A DNA stretch of 64,000 nt from Candidatus Lernaella stagnicola. Its GTDB lineage: Bacteria; Lernaellota; Lernaellaia; Lernaellales; Lernaellaceae. The position numbers and the translations under genes are program-made. The notes under the pieces were generated by a model that did no database searches, had not been told where the DNA came from, and saw only the letters and a list, made by a program, of their open reading frames with translations. Below are positions 51,092-60,136 of this stretch, one piece after another. Positions within the stretch are counted from its first letter, which is position 1. Every line of letters begins with the position of its first letter. The stretch covers positions 16,318 through 80,317 of the forward strand of contig JAVCCK010000031.1 of assembly GCA_030765525.1 (NCBI GenBank). Direction: 5' to 3'.

Positions 51092-52287
51092 TCGACGGCT
51101 TGCTCTCCAAATCCAGCAAGTCGCTTGCGGACGATTTTCGCGACTCGATGGCCGCCCCAGATAGCGGCAACGGTCGCCGGAAGAAGAAAGCCAAAAAACG
51201 GACGGCGGCGCCCAAGGCTTCGCTGCTCGGCCGTAGCGTCTCGACGCCGGCGAAGCCGCGAAAGAAGAAGGCGGTCTCGCCGCCGGTGGAAGCGGTCGAA
51301 AGTAAGCCGAAGCCGAAAAAGCGAGCGCGTCGCCGGGGCGATAAAAAGCTCAACATTCTGATTACCGGTGTAACGACCAGTATCGGCCGCAACCTCGTCA
51401 TGCACCTGATTAATAACAAGAGGGTAGGGATCGTTCTCGGCGTCGCCCAACGCGACAAGCCCTACTACTTCAATGATTTGCCGAAAGACAAATTCATCTA
51501 CCGCCGCTGCAACATTCTCAAGCCGCGGGAACTGCGCAATCTGTTTTTATCCAGAGCGTTTCGCAACGCCCAGATCAACACCGTCGTACACCTGGCGTTC
51601 CACAACCAACCGCTTCGCGGCGAGGACATCCACCGGCTTAACGTCGAGGGCACACGCGACTTGCTCAAGAAGTGCATCGACACGCCCGGCATCGTCAAAT
51701 TCGTCTTCAAGGGTTCCGACGTCGTCTACAAGCTGACGCCGCACAATCCGATTTACCTGGACGAAAACGCGCCGCTCAATTTCGACCCGAATGTGGATCA
51801 GTGGATCAAAGACCGGGTCGACGCCGATATGATCTGCCGCAGCTTTATGGATAACCGGCGTGTAAAAATCGTCATTTTGCGCATGAGCAACATCATCGGC
51901 CGTAACATCAACGGGCAGTTCAACGCCTACTTCGATTCACGGCCCGTGATTAAAACTTTGGGCTTCAACCCCATGGTTAACCTGCTGCACATGAAGGATG
52001 TTATTCAGGCCATTACCTTGGCGCTGGAGAAAAACCTGCAGGGTATCTACAACATCGCCGGGCGCGACACCGCGCCGATTACGACGTTCACCCGCCTCAA
52101 TGGCCGGCGTTTGGTCAGCCTGCCTGAGCCGCTCATGTCTTCTTTTAATTGGATGCAACGCAAGCTGGGACTCACCCGGTACTACTACTCAGTCGACAAG
52201 GATCGGCAGAAGTACACCGCGTTGCTCGACATCTCCAAAGCGCAACGAGAACTCGGTTACCGGCCCGAAGGGCGCATCGAGTTTTAA
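51058..52287 (+). CDS. SDR/epimerase-like protein with Lys-rich N-terminal extension
   Basis: A 409-residue protein. Residues 1-95 are very basic and low complexity (many KKK/RRR, Ala, Pro), then an extended SDR: LNILITGVTTSIGRNLVMHLI, TVVHLAFHNQPLRGEDIHRLNVEGTRDLL, KGSDVVYKL, ILRMSNIIGRNI. The glycine motif is TGxxxxIG and the usual YxxxK is not evident (WIKDRVDADM in its place), so dehydrogenase activity is doubtful; a binding or atypical role is possible. The N-terminal tail may bind nucleic acid or acidic lipid surfaces. Confidence 0.8.
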   Translation: MAPSRKSKEKLIDGLLSKSSKSLADDFRDSMAAPDSGNGRRKKKAKKRTAAPKASLLGRSVSTPAKPRKKKAVSPPVEAVESKPKPKKRARRRGDKKLNILITGVTTSIGRNLVMHLINNKRVGIVLGVAQRDKPYYFNDLPKDKFIYRRCNILKPRELRNLFLSRAFRNAQINTVVHLAFHNQPLRGEDIHRLNVEGTRDLLKKCIDTPGIVKFVFKGSDVVYKLTPHNPIYLDENAPLNFDPNVDQWIKDRVDADMICRSFMDNRRVKIVILRMSNIIGRNINGQFNAYFDSRPVIKTLGFNPMVNLLHMKDVIQAITLALEKNLQGIYNIAGRDTAPITTFTRLNGRRLVSLPEPLMSSFNWMQRKLGLTRYYYSVDKDRQKYTALLDISKAQRELGYRPEGRIEF

Positions 52288-52345
52288 CCGGCGACGCGCC
52301 TTTGCCCGAACCCATTTAACGGTGGGAATGATTTCAGTCGCGGGG

Positions 52346-52774
52346 TCATTGTGCCTGGCGGCCGCCGACCAATTCGCCTTCGTAATAGAAGTCGTACCAC
52401 TGGCACGCGCGCACGGTCCACACGCCCTTCAGGACGTCATCTTCCATGGTCCCGGAAAAACGCATGTGACCCATTTCCGGGCAGCGCTGGTCGGTGAACG
52501 TTCCGTCGAAAACCAGGGTGTCACCGATCACCGCACCTTCGAAAGTCGAGTAGAAAACGCCGCGCGTTTCGCCGCTGTAGACGCCTTCGGCCTCGATGTT
52601 GAGCCTGACGTACATGTCGTCGCCCTCTTCATCCGGAGAGTCGTCGGCGAACACGTAATCGTACGCGTCCCAATCTTCCTTCGGGTGGTCGTAGGTGTAG
52701 CCGTTGAAATTCACGTCGCAAGCCACCGCGACCAGCAGAATTATGGCAACCGAAAGGCTTACTGCAAAACGCAT
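52346..52774 (-). CDS. Small lipoprotein, unknown
   Basis: A 142-residue lipoprotein: signal FAVSLSVAIILLVAVAC (Cys 19), then an acidic domain with strands and several Tyr/Gly (GVYSGETRGVFYSTFEG, LKGVWTVRACQWYDFYYEGEL). Two Cys in the mature part (CPEMGH, RACQW). GGAGG lies 5 bases before the ATG. Family not recognised; strand repeats with GTF/GTM resemble small META-like or lipocalin-like beta barrels. Confidence 0.72.
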   Translation of the reverse strand: MRFAVSLSVAIILLVAVACDVNFNGYTYDHPKEDWDAYDYVFADDSPDEEGDDMYVRLNIEAEGVYSGETRGVFYSTFEGAVIGDTLVFDGTFTDQRCPEMGHMRFSGTMEDDVLKGVWTVRACQWYDFYYEGELVGGRQAQ

Positions 52775-52896
52775 CGTTACCTCCGCAGAAAACGCGGTCA
52801 ACTTAAGCCATCGCCCGCCGTGCCGCAAGCGCCCTGGACATCGAGCGTGCGGCGCGGTATCCGGTAGCGACACACAGCCAACCAGGGAGAGAACCC

Positions 52897-53169
52897 ATGC
52901 GTAACCGTAAATCACAAGTCCTGTTGATTCTCGTGGCGATCTTGCTCGGTCTCAACGTGCTGGTTACCGTCGTCGACTGGTTCGTCGCCACGCCCGAAGC
53001 GCAGGCGAATATCGTGTCGGGCAAAAACTGGTTTACCACGACCAGCGAAGACGGCCACCGGGTGTATATGTGGCAGTACTGGAACAATGGAGTGGGCGAA
53101 CACGCCGAAGGACAGATCAAATACTACGGCGAGATCGCTGTCGGTGGGGAGTTCCAGGGGCCCAAGTGA
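52897..53169 (+). CDS. Small single-pass membrane protein, unknown
   Basis: A 90-residue protein with N-terminal segment VLLILVAILLGLNVLVTVV after a basic start, then a short Trp/Tyr/Gly-rich extracytoplasmic part (VYMWQYWNNGVG). GGGAGAGA lies upstream of the ATG. Followed by a 12-bp hairpin terminator. Not recognised. Confidence 0.62.
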   Translation: MRNRKSQVLLILVAILLGLNVLVTVVDWFVATPEAQANIVSGKNWFTTTSEDGHRVYMWQYWNNGVGEHAEGQIKYYGEIAVGGEFQGPK

Positions 53170-53184
53170 GCGTTAGTTAAAACG

Positions 53185-53221
53185 AACGACCGAACGGTCC
53201 GCGCGGGATCGTTCGGTCGTT
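53185..53221. terminator. Bidirectional terminator hairpin
   Basis: AACGACCGAACG (53185-53196) and CGTTCGGTCGTT (53210-53221) form a perfect 12-bp stem with a 13-base loop. It lies between two converging genes and can end both. Confidence 0.75.
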
Positions 53222-53246
53222 GATGAGCCGCAGCGAGGCGTTCCGG

Positions 53247-53417
<171 letters not shown>

Positions 53418-53478
53418 TTAACTCCTTCGTGGACGGTATGGCATGATAGTCTTCACGTGTGAGACCGGAAGCTTACAA

Positions 53479-53703
53479 CTAGGCGGTCACAACGGTGATG
53501 TTGGGATCAACTTCCTCACGCAGGGTTCGCTCGACGCCGAGTTTCAGCGTCATCTGGGCACCGGGGCAGCCCTTGCAGGCTCCCTGCAGCCGCACTTTGG
53601 CGGATTTGGTGTTTTCATCGAAATCAATAAGTTCGATATCGCCGCCATCCCGCTGCAGGAAGGGGCGGATTTTCTCGATGGTGGCTTCCACTTTTTCTTT
53701 CAT
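53479..53703 (-). CDS. NifU C-terminal domain Fe-S scaffold protein
   Basis: A 74-residue NifU-like domain: VEATIEKIRPFLQRDGGDIELIDFDENTKSAKVRLQGACKGCPGAQMTLKLGVERTL with the CxxC cluster site. It transfers Fe-S clusters to client proteins. GAGGAAG is 5 bases before the ATG; longer frames upstream lack this. Genes for IscS or SufB are not nearby. Confidence 0.93.
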   Translation of the reverse strand: MKEKVEATIEKIRPFLQRDGGDIELIDFDENTKSAKVRLQGACKGCPGAQMTLKLGVERTLREEVDPNITVVTA

Positions 53704-53884
53704 GTTGTCTTCCTCGTGCCTGGTGGCAGATGCCTGATTAAACTTATCCATACCTCTAAGCATATGGATCGGGCGTGTCAAGCAGCTAGTGGTTGGATTG
53801 GGCGAAGTGTTCCTTGCCAACAGCCTCTCAATCACTATACTTTTTTGAGATTCGGGCGTACCGGATAACGGCATGAGGTAGACA

Positions 53885-54379
53885 TTGTCAAACTGGAAGC
53901 ACACCATCATCACCGCCGCAATTATTGTCGCAGTCGCTTGCGTGTTCGCGCTGGCAACCAATGCCGCGCGCTCCGATGGTATTCCGTTGATTCGGCCGGA
54001 AATCGTCGCTTCGGATGCCAACGGGCCGATTATCTCGCTCGCTCGCGCCAAGGAGCTGTACGACCGGGGCGTGCCGTTCATCGATTCGCGTTCCCCTCAA
54101 GAGTACCGCGCCGGTCACATCCGGAACGCGCGGCTGCTTTTTTACTCTCACGTCGAGGAAGATTGGGAACTCGTGATGGCCGGCATCGCGCTAGCCGATG
54201 AAGTCGCCGTCTATTGCAGCGGGGAGGGGTGCAACAGCTCGTACCTCGTGGCCGACCACCTGATGAACGTCGGGTACGAAAAGGTATTCGTGTTTCACGG
54301 GGGCTGGCCGGAATGGTCGGCGGCGGGATACCCGGTGAACGGACAACGGCAAGAATTGCAGCTCTACAAGATGGAATAG
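53885..54379 (+). CDS. Membrane-anchored rhodanese-like protein
   Basis: A 164-residue protein. Residues 8-25 form a membrane anchor. The rhodanese domain follows: LARAKELYDRGVPFIDSRSPQEYRAGHIRNARLLFY, active loop VYCSGEGCNSSYLVAD with Cys, and GYEKVFVFHGGWPEWSAAGYPV. It faces the periplasm. A TTG start with GAGGTAGAC upstream gives MSNWKHT. The next gene starts 0 bases after it, encoding a MauE/DoxX-like membrane protein; the pair suggests periplasmic sulfur or thiol handling. Confidence 0.88.
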   Translation: MSNWKHTIITAAIIVAVACVFALATNAARSDGIPLIRPEIVASDANGPIISLARAKELYDRGVPFIDSRSPQEYRAGHIRNARLLFYSHVEEDWELVMAGIALADEVAVYCSGEGCNSSYLVADHLMNVGYEKVFVFHGGWPEWSAAGYPVNGQRQELQLYKME

Positions 54380-54856
54380 ATGAAGAAACTCCAAACCATA
54401 CTCATAAACCCCTGGCTTATCTTTCCCTTGCGATGGCTGATCGGCGGTCTGTTTTTGGTGGCGGCAGTACCGAAGATTATGGACCCGGACGCTTTTTCGC
54501 TCGCCGTGGACAACTACCGTTTCCTGCCCCGTCAGTTCGTTAATCTGTGGGCATTGTTCCTGCCGTGGACGGAATTATTCGTTGGCCTGTTCTTGGTGAT
54601 GGGACCCGGCGGGCGTCGACCCTTCCATCGGCTGACCGAAGCCGCAGCTTTGCTATCCGCGCTGATGTACTTCTCATTTTTTACGGCGCTATCCTGGGCG
54701 TTGGCGCATGGCTTCGATATTTCCTGTGGTTGTTTCCGGCCGGAAGGCGGCACGGACACGATTAGTTGGTTCTACTTGTTGCGTGATTCCTCTCTGTTCG
54801 TGGCCAGTCTGATCGTGATATCCTATCACCCTAAAATGGTGGCGAAAGCACAATGA
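54380..54856 (+). CDS. MauE/DoxX-like membrane protein
   Basis: A 158-residue protein with four membrane segments: PLRWLIGGLFLVAAVPKI (DoxX/MauE first-helix motif), LWALFLPWTELFVGLFLVMG, ALLSALMYFSFFTALSWAL and a final helix. A Cys pair in DISCGCFRPEGG after the third helix is as in MauE proteins, which support disulfide formation. It is adjacent to a rhodanese-like protein and overlaps the next gene by ATGA. Redox function inferred. Confidence 0.85.
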   Translation: MKKLQTILINPWLIFPLRWLIGGLFLVAAVPKIMDPDAFSLAVDNYRFLPRQFVNLWALFLPWTELFVGLFLVMGPGGRRPFHRLTEAAALLSALMYFSFFTALSWALAHGFDISCGCFRPEGGTDTISWFYLLRDSSLFVASLIVISYHPKMVAKAQ

Positions 54857-55248
54857 AACGTTCGACTATTTGGTATTGGGCGGTTCTCGGCGCGTGGTTG
54901 CTGGTGGCTCTGGTGGGCGTGTTCGCCTGTAGTAGCGACGATGACGACGACGATGACGATTTCGATTTCGGCGACGACGACGCCTCCGGGGACGATGACG
55001 ACGACAACGCCTCCACCGGTGATTGCGCGGACTATGCGGATGAGTTTTTCGGCGAAACAGGTTGCTTTCCCGACAACGGCATCTACTTATCGACGCTGCA
55101 AATGTGTCAAGACGTGGAGGAAAGCGGCAGCGCGAACGTGCAGGATTTCTTCCTATGCCTGGCGGGCATCGATTGCGACGCCTTCGCGGAATTGATCGAA
55201 CTGTACGACGCGATCACTTTCTGCTTCGACCAGTTGCCGAGCAGCTAA
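54853..55248 (+). CDS. Asp-rich small lipoprotein
   Basis: A 131-residue protein. Signal core WAVLGAWLLVALVGVFAC with lipobox VFAC, then SS and about 20 Asp with Phe/Gly/Ser, then a short Cys-rich domain (six Cys: GDCADYAD, GCFPDNG, MCQDVEE, LCLAGIDCDAF, FCFD). The Cys spacing suggests disulfides. Overlaps the MauE-like gene by four bases and ends four bases into a convergent gene. The same Asp-run design recurs at 43.7, 44.9 and 63.9 kb. Confidence 0.8.
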   Translation: MKRSTIWYWAVLGAWLLVALVGVFACSSDDDDDDDDFDFGDDDASGDDDDDNASTGDCADYADEFFGETGCFPDNGIYLSTLQMCQDVEESGSANVQDFFLCLAGIDCDAFAELIELYDAITFCFDQLPSS

Positions 55249-56750
55249 AGCCGCGATACGCCGGCCAGTGCATACACTTCAATCGTGTGCATCCGCCCGC
55301 GCTTGCCGTAGGGACCCCGGTCGTGGGCGACGCGCGGCAGCGCCTGCAGCAACCCGCCCCATTCCGGATGCGCGGCCTGTTGTTCGTCCTCCACACACAG
55401 CACCAACCAACGCGCGCCGCGATCGATGTACGTGCGTAACGTGTCCGGCTTCAGCGAGCGGTCGTGCCACCCCCGCCGATGCGCCGCGTAGATCGCCTGG
55501 TTCTTGCGCGTCACGCCGGGGTCGATCACGAGGATCAAATCGTCATGTCGGCTGACTTCGCGCACGAGCTGCCCGGCCCGGTGGCTGGATAGGTCGAGAC
55601 GAAACGCGCTGCGTACGTACAGAGTCGACCACGCTGCGAACGCGATGAGGATCAGCGCGACGAAACGGCGGTCCAGACGACCGGCCAACTCGCCCAGGCC
55701 GATGCCCGCCAACGCCGCAAACACCGGTAAGAAGGGAAGCTGGTAGTAATCGTGCATCCGGTTGCCGTCGCGCACCAGCAGTAGGTATGCGAATGCGGCC
55801 AACAACCAAGCCGCTGCCACCCCGCATCGACGCCGCGAGGCGGGCCACACCAGCGCAATACCCGCCAGTAATGCCACGACGGGAGTGGCCATCTGATCGA
55901 AAACCCGAGCCTGCAATTTGAACCAGAACGCGCCGCTCCATAGCAGCGAGATCGGCCCCCAAAGATGTTCGGCGGTCAACGGATTGCCGCCTTCGGTGAC
56001 GTTGCCCAACGTGCCCACACCGGCCGCGTGCCAGACCCAAAGCAGCGGCGGACCGACCGCGACGACGGCAAAAACGGTCAGCCGCCAGTCGATCAACGAT
56101 TTCCAACCGCCGCGGGCGATCTGCAAAACCAGCAAGGCCAAGCCGACGTGCAACGCGAAGGGCTTGAACAATCCGGCGAGCATCACGGCGAGCGCCGCAG
56201 TAAGAAGGGTGCGCGTCGATCCGGTGCGCAGCCAGGCGTCGTAACGTTCGACCGCCGCCACGAGCATCGCCACCATCCACATGTCGGACATGATGGCCCG
56301 GCCGTAAAACCAACCGAATGGCGATATCAAAAAGAAGAACGCCGCAAACACGCCGGCGGCCTCATCCGCGTTGCGACGCACGAGGCGATACAGCCACCAC
56401 GCGCCGAGCAGCGACGCCGCGATGGAAAGCAGCCGCGCGAGCGCTTCGTAGGGGCCGAAAAAGCGGGCGAGCAGGGCCGCGGCGACGTGGTACAGCGGCG
56501 CTTCCTCGGCTTCGACGCGCGGGCCGGTATCGGCGCCCTCCAGCACGTCCCATTGCGGATGCAGCGGGTCGATGCCTTCTTCGACGAAGTGTCGAATCAC
56601 CGTAGCCGCGCTGACTTGGTTCCACGAGTGCCGGTCGGCGATGGGGGCGGTCAGGTTCCACAACCGCACGATGAAACCAATCGCCAAAACAACGAGCAAG
56701 GCGCGCCGCGCGAAATCCGGATCACTGCGCAGGCGTTGCAGCCAGGTCAT
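55245..56750 (-). CDS. GT39-type membrane glycosyltransferase
   Basis: A 501-residue protein with about a dozen membrane segments, first LLVVLAIGFIVRLWNLTAPIADRHSWNQVSAA, where the acidic DRHSW loop is typical of the PMT/ArnT fold (dolichyl- or undecaprenyl-phosphate sugar donor). Soluble C-terminal domain from about 390. Last gene of a three-gene unit with four-base overlaps: GT2, flippase-like, GT39. Together these look like a pathway that makes a lipid-linked monosaccharide, flips it and transfers it outside. Acceptor unknown. Confidence 0.82.
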   Translation of the reverse strand: MTWLQRLRSDPDFARRALLVVLAIGFIVRLWNLTAPIADRHSWNQVSAATVIRHFVEEGIDPLHPQWDVLEGADTGPRVEAEEAPLYHVAAALLARFFGPYEALARLLSIAASLLGAWWLYRLVRRNADEAAGVFAAFFFLISPFGWFYGRAIMSDMWMVAMLVAAVERYDAWLRTGSTRTLLTAALAVMLAGLFKPFALHVGLALLVLQIARGGWKSLIDWRLTVFAVVAVGPPLLWVWHAAGVGTLGNVTEGGNPLTAEHLWGPISLLWSGAFWFKLQARVFDQMATPVVALLAGIALVWPASRRRCGVAAAWLLAAFAYLLLVRDGNRMHDYYQLPFLPVFAALAGIGLGELAGRLDRRFVALILIAFAAWSTLYVRSAFRLDLSSHRAGQLVREVSRHDDLILVIDPGVTRKNQAIYAAHRRGWHDRSLKPDTLRTYIDRGARWLVLCVEDEQQAAHPEWGGLLQALPRVAHDRGPYGKRGRMHTIEVYALAGVSRL

Positions 56751-57730
56751 GTTCCGCTGCCTTCCCCGGTGTCATCATCCGGCGGGACCGGCGGTCGATG
56801 GCGTACCGTCAACATCGCGCCGACGAGTTCGTTGCCGGTCCACTGCAGACGCCCCAACACGGCGGCGGCGCCCGCGACGGCCAGCGGCACGCCCCACAGG
56901 GTCAGCAACGCGGTCAGCACGCCTTCCCGAATGCCGATACCCCCGGGCGTGATGAACGATAGGAAGCCGACCGCCCAGGAAACGGTGAACGCGGCCACGA
57001 TTTTGAATGCCAGGGCGTTGTCATCGATGCCGAGGGACACCATCAGCAGCCAAGCCGACAGTGCGTACAGGCCCCATCCCACCACGTACCCCATGCCCAG
57101 CAGCAGCATCCGGCCGTAGGTGATCTCAAAGTGTACGGGCTCCCGCTTCACCATGCGCAGGCCGCGGTTGACGACCCACTGCAACAGCCGCGGGTGCATA
57201 CCCACGAAGGTCGCCGGCACTAGCGCCAGCACGACCCAGCGCAACGAACGGCCGTCGCCGAACCAGTGAATTTTATCCGCCAGCATGTCCCACACGCTCG
57301 CGGGGAAACCGATCGACGACAGCAGCGCCACGAGCACCGCCGCGCCGGTCATCAGCGCCAGTTCAAGATAGATGGCCATCATCGTGCGGGTGAGTGTGAC
57401 TCCCCGCCGCTTGAGTAAGGTGTAACGCATCAGCGGCAGCATCACACGACCGGGCACGTATTTGGCGACCTGGCTCGTGTACCAAACCGCTTGCGCTTCC
57501 CAAAAGGGCACCGGCCCCGCCACGCCGCTTAGGATCACCGACCAACAGGCGGATTGCTGAAAAAACTGCGCGAGCACCAGCAGCGTCGAAAGCAAAAAGG
57601 GCAGGACGTGAAACGCGAACTCTACGTCGCGCAACTTGTTCGCGTTGCGGTAAATCGCCAGTGTCAGAAACACGAGAATGGCCGCGACGACGACGGCCTT
57701 GAAGGCGGTTTTCAGATACGGTTTTTTCAT
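56747..57730 (-). CDS. LPG-synthase-TM/UPF0104 family membrane protein, possible flippase
   Basis: A 327-residue polytopic protein of the lysylphosphatidylglycerol-synthase membrane-domain family: YTSQVAKYVPGRVMLPLMRYTLL, GVTLTRTMMAIYLELALMTGAAVLVAL, SFITPGGIGIREGVLTALL with the conserved PGGIGxRE. Eight predicted membrane helices. In glycan clusters these proteins are thought to move lipid-linked sugars across the inner membrane. It overlaps the GT2 and GT39 genes on both sides by ATGA. Confidence 0.87.
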   Translation of the reverse strand: MKKPYLKTAFKAVVVAAILVFLTLAIYRNANKLRDVEFAFHVLPFLLSTLLVLAQFFQQSACWSVILSGVAGPVPFWEAQAVWYTSQVAKYVPGRVMLPLMRYTLLKRRGVTLTRTMMAIYLELALMTGAAVLVALLSSIGFPASVWDMLADKIHWFGDGRSLRWVVLALVPATFVGMHPRLLQWVVNRGLRMVKREPVHFEITYGRMLLLGMGYVVGWGLYALSAWLLMVSLGIDDNALAFKIVAAFTVSWAVGFLSFITPGGIGIREGVLTALLTLWGVPLAVAGAAAVLGRLQWTGNELVGAMLTVRHRPPVPPDDDTGEGSGT

Positions 57731-58665
57731 TCGAGTCGCTGGCGTATCGAATACCCGGGACGCGATCCGGCGCTGATACGCGTGAACATCTCACCGAGCA
57801 GACCCAAGGAAATGAACTGAATCCCCATGATGACAAACAGCACGCCGAACATCAGCAACGGGCGGTTGCCGATGGGGCGCATACCCATGAACCACAGCGC
57901 GGTGAGATAGAGCAGAATCGCCGCGCCGATTCCCGAGAAAGTGAAACCCGCCGCGCCGAACAAATGCGCCGGTCGCCTGAAATAGCGCGTCAGGAAAAGC
58001 ACCGTCAACAAATCGGCCGCGCCGCGGGTGAAACGCTCGATGCCGTACTTGCTTTTGCCCGCGTGCCGCGCGTGATGTTTGACCGGTATCTCGCCCACGC
58101 GGAAGCGATACTCCGCCGCCAGCGCCGGCAGGAAGCGGTGCATCTCGCCGTATACGTCGATCGCCTCGATCACCTCGCGCCGGTAGCATTTAAAGCCGCA
58201 GTTGAAATCATGCAGCGGCACCCCGGTGGCCACCCGCGTGAACCAATTGAACACCTTGCTCGGCAAGGTTTTACCCAGCGGATCGTGCCGCACTTTCTTC
58301 CACCCCGAAACGAGGTCGTAACCTTCGTCGAGCTTGGCGAGAAACGCGGGGATCTCCTCCGGGTCGTCCTGCAGATCCGCGTCCATCGTAAAAACGATTT
58401 GCCCCCGCGCCTCGGTGAACCCGGCCGACAGCGCCGCGCTCTTGCCGAAATTGCCGCGGAAACGAACGACCCGCACGTGCTCGCGATCCTCGCCGTGCAA
58501 CTGTTCGAGAACCGAAAAAGAATCGTCGCGGGAACCGTCATCGATAAACAAAATCTCGTACGGGCGGCCCACGTCGGCCAGTACCGCACTCAGGCGTTCG
58601 TGCAACGGGCGAAGGTTTTCTTGCTCGTCAAACAACGGCACAAGGATCGTAATCTCAACGGCCAC
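57727..58665 (-). CDS. Family 2 glycosyltransferase, DPM1/ArnC/GtrB-like
   Basis: A 312-residue polyprenyl-phosphate sugar transferase. GT-A domain: ITILVPLFDEQENL, LFIDDGSRDDS, the DxD-like FTMDADLQDDP, and VSGWKKVRHDP. Two C-terminal membrane segments (FTFSGIGAAILLYLTALW, LLMFGVLFVIMGIQFISLGLLGEMF). The enzyme moves a sugar from a nucleotide to undecaprenyl phosphate on the cytoplasmic face. First gene of the GT2-flippase-GT39 operon. Confidence 0.93.
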   Translation of the reverse strand: MAVEITILVPLFDEQENLRPLHERLSAVLADVGRPYEILFIDDGSRDDSFSVLEQLHGEDREHVRVVRFRGNFGKSAALSAGFTEARGQIVFTMDADLQDDPEEIPAFLAKLDEGYDLVSGWKKVRHDPLGKTLPSKVFNWFTRVATGVPLHDFNCGFKCYRREVIEAIDVYGEMHRFLPALAAEYRFRVGEIPVKHHARHAGKSKYGIERFTRGAADLLTVLFLTRYFRRPAHLFGAAGFTFSGIGAAILLYLTALWFMGMRPIGNRPLLMFGVLFVIMGIQFISLGLLGEMFTRISAGSRPGYSIRQRLE

Positions 58666-59049
58666 GCGCGTTTCCTTTCTTCACCAGGAGTTGCCGATGA
58701 ATTAGCACGATTACCAACCCAATTCAACAAACCACCCGCCAGGCTGAGCCTGGACCCGAAACCGCGTGCATCCGACGACTATGCCGTCACGGCGACCGGC
58801 GTCTTCGCCGCCTTGGCGAGCCCGAGCATTACGTAAGGGCTCACGCATCACGTAGGGGCGGGCCCCCGCGCCCGGCAACGGGGCGTCGGACCAACAGAAT
58901 CAGTGGTACCGTAACTGGGGTCAGGTCACGGGCACAGAGTATCTCAATTCTTAGAATAATAACAAAAATGACCGCGCGGCCTTTTGGAGCGTTTTTCCGG
59001 GCACTTGGGGCATCTGGCACTGCGTCGTTTTCTTGGCTAAGATGCGCTC
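58666..59049. other. Gene-free stretch with degenerate repeats
   Basis: No convincing reading frame. It holds a 60-base repeat (58761-58820) shared with 63555-63614, a GC hairpin near 58850 (GGGGCGGGCCCCCGCGCCC) and a GGGGTCAGGTCA tract near 58918, patterns typical of decayed mobile DNA. Promoters for the divergent genes must also lie here. Confidence 0.6.
58761..58820. repeat. Dispersed repeat, copy 1
   Basis: 60 bases with identical ends to 63555-63614: ACCGCGTGCATC at the start and 29 bases GCGACCGGCGTC... at the end. The middle 19 bases differ. Non-coding in both places. Confidence 0.8.
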
Positions 59050-59193
59050 ATGCGACTTCGGTGGTTATTGATAGGCGTTTTGACGCTGGTTTTCGCGGCG
59101 GCTTGCCGTTCGCCGGAGGCTCCCCCGGCACCGCCGCCGACCGTGCCGACCGTGCCGACCGCGCCGGTGGCTGCGCCCGTCGTCGATGACGCG
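59050..59193 (+). pseudogene. Detached lipoprotein leader of the following hydrolase
   Basis: ATG 59050 opens a classic lipoprotein signal, RWLLIGVLTLVFAAAC (Cys 19), followed by a Pro/Thr/Val linker to VVDDA. The frame then continues into meaningless sequence while the hydrolase resumes one frame over at about 59195. Removing one base in the run GACGCGCGCGCC would join them as DDA-APDYLAF. This may be a real frameshift mutation or a sequence error. Confidence 0.65.
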
Positions 59194-60136
59194 CGCGCCG
59201 GATTACCTTGCGTTTATCGACTCGGAATACCAGCGTTTTTTGGCTTCGGCCCCCACCGAGCCCAGCGCCGTGCGCAGACGGATGCTCGCCTTGCTCGGCC
59301 TTGCCGAGCGGTGGCAAGCCCGCGCGAAAACGCCGCTTTTCATCGTGGACACCGACTCGGGCTACGTGATGCGCGACACCGTCCTGCGCGGGACGGCGGT
59401 GGCTGTCGGTCGCCCAGTCCGCCCCAACGGCGATGTGGTGGTTTTTGCCCTCGGCCACGGTGAAAACGGCGCGACGGCGTTAGAGTCCCGCATCGCAAAG
59501 GCCTTGCTGGACGGGGGGTTTGTCGTGTTCGCCCCCGATCTACCCGCTTGCGACCCGGCCCACGGCGTCGATGAAGCCGTCGCCGCCGACCGCCTGGCGC
59601 TGGGTGGTTTCACGCTGACGGGCATGCGCCTTTACCACCTGACGCGGGCCGTCGACCTGGCAATTTACGCCGAAAAACCGAATCAACTCTTCGTCGTGGG
59701 CCACTCGGTGGGCGGCAAGTCGGGCGTTGTGATCATCGACGCCCAAACGAACGCGAAAAGCCCGCCGTCGACCGGTGAGGAAACGTTGGCGATTTTGCAC
59801 CGCATCAAGCGTGACACCCACGTGCCCCGGCGTCCGCTCGAATTGATCGGCCGCACCGTGCCGGGCATGGAAGTGCTGCAAGTGCTTGCTTTGCATCGGT
59901 ATTTGCGGACCCAGCCCGACATCGACGCCGGACAAATCCGCCTTTCCCCGCGCCTCGGTCAGCGAGACGGCGACCCGGTCGGATCCACCTGGTGGGCCGC
60001 GATGCTCGAACCATCCCTGGGCCAAGCGGTCGTGCTGCGGCCGACATCGCCGGACGCGTTGGCGTCGGGTCGCGTGGACGCGATCGTCCCCGGTCTGGCG
60101 GCGTTGGGGATGGCCTGCGAGTTGCGCCTAGAATAG
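59186..60136 (+). CDS. Alpha/beta-hydrolase-like protein (frameshifted from its lipoprotein leader)
   Basis: A 316-residue frame from ATG 59186. The fold pattern is alpha/beta hydrolase-like: VVFALGHGENGATALESRIAKALLDGGFVVFAPDLPACD, then the nucleophile-elbow position LFVVGHSVGGKSGVVIID (GHSVGG, Ser about 175). A C-terminal acid and His are not certain. There is no ribosome site before 59186, and a lipoprotein signal lies in another frame just upstream, so the intact gene probably runs from 59050 as an outer lipoprotein esterase-like enzyme. Its end overlaps the convergent DUF5989 gene by 9 bases. Confidence 0.7.
   Translation: MTRAPDYLAFIDSEYQRFLASAPTEPSAVRRRMLALLGLAERWQARAKTPLFIVDTDSGYVMRDTVLRGTAVAVGRPVRPNGDVVVFALGHGENGATALESRIAKALLDGGFVVFAPDLPACDPAHGVDEAVAADRLALGGFTLTGMRLYHLTRAVDLAIYAEKPNQLFVVGHSVGGKSGVVIIDAQTNAKSPPSTGEETLAILHRIKRDTHVPRRPLELIGRTVPGMEVLQVLALHRYLRTQPDIDAGQIRLSPRLGQRDGDPVGSTWWAAMLEPSLGQAVVLRPTSPDALASGRVDAIVPGLAALGMACELRLE

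Noticed and set aside
55965..57119. 384-codon plus-strand frame opposite the GT39 and flippase genes
   Set aside because: Crosses two minus-strand genes with clear membrane topology; composition is that of an antisense frame.
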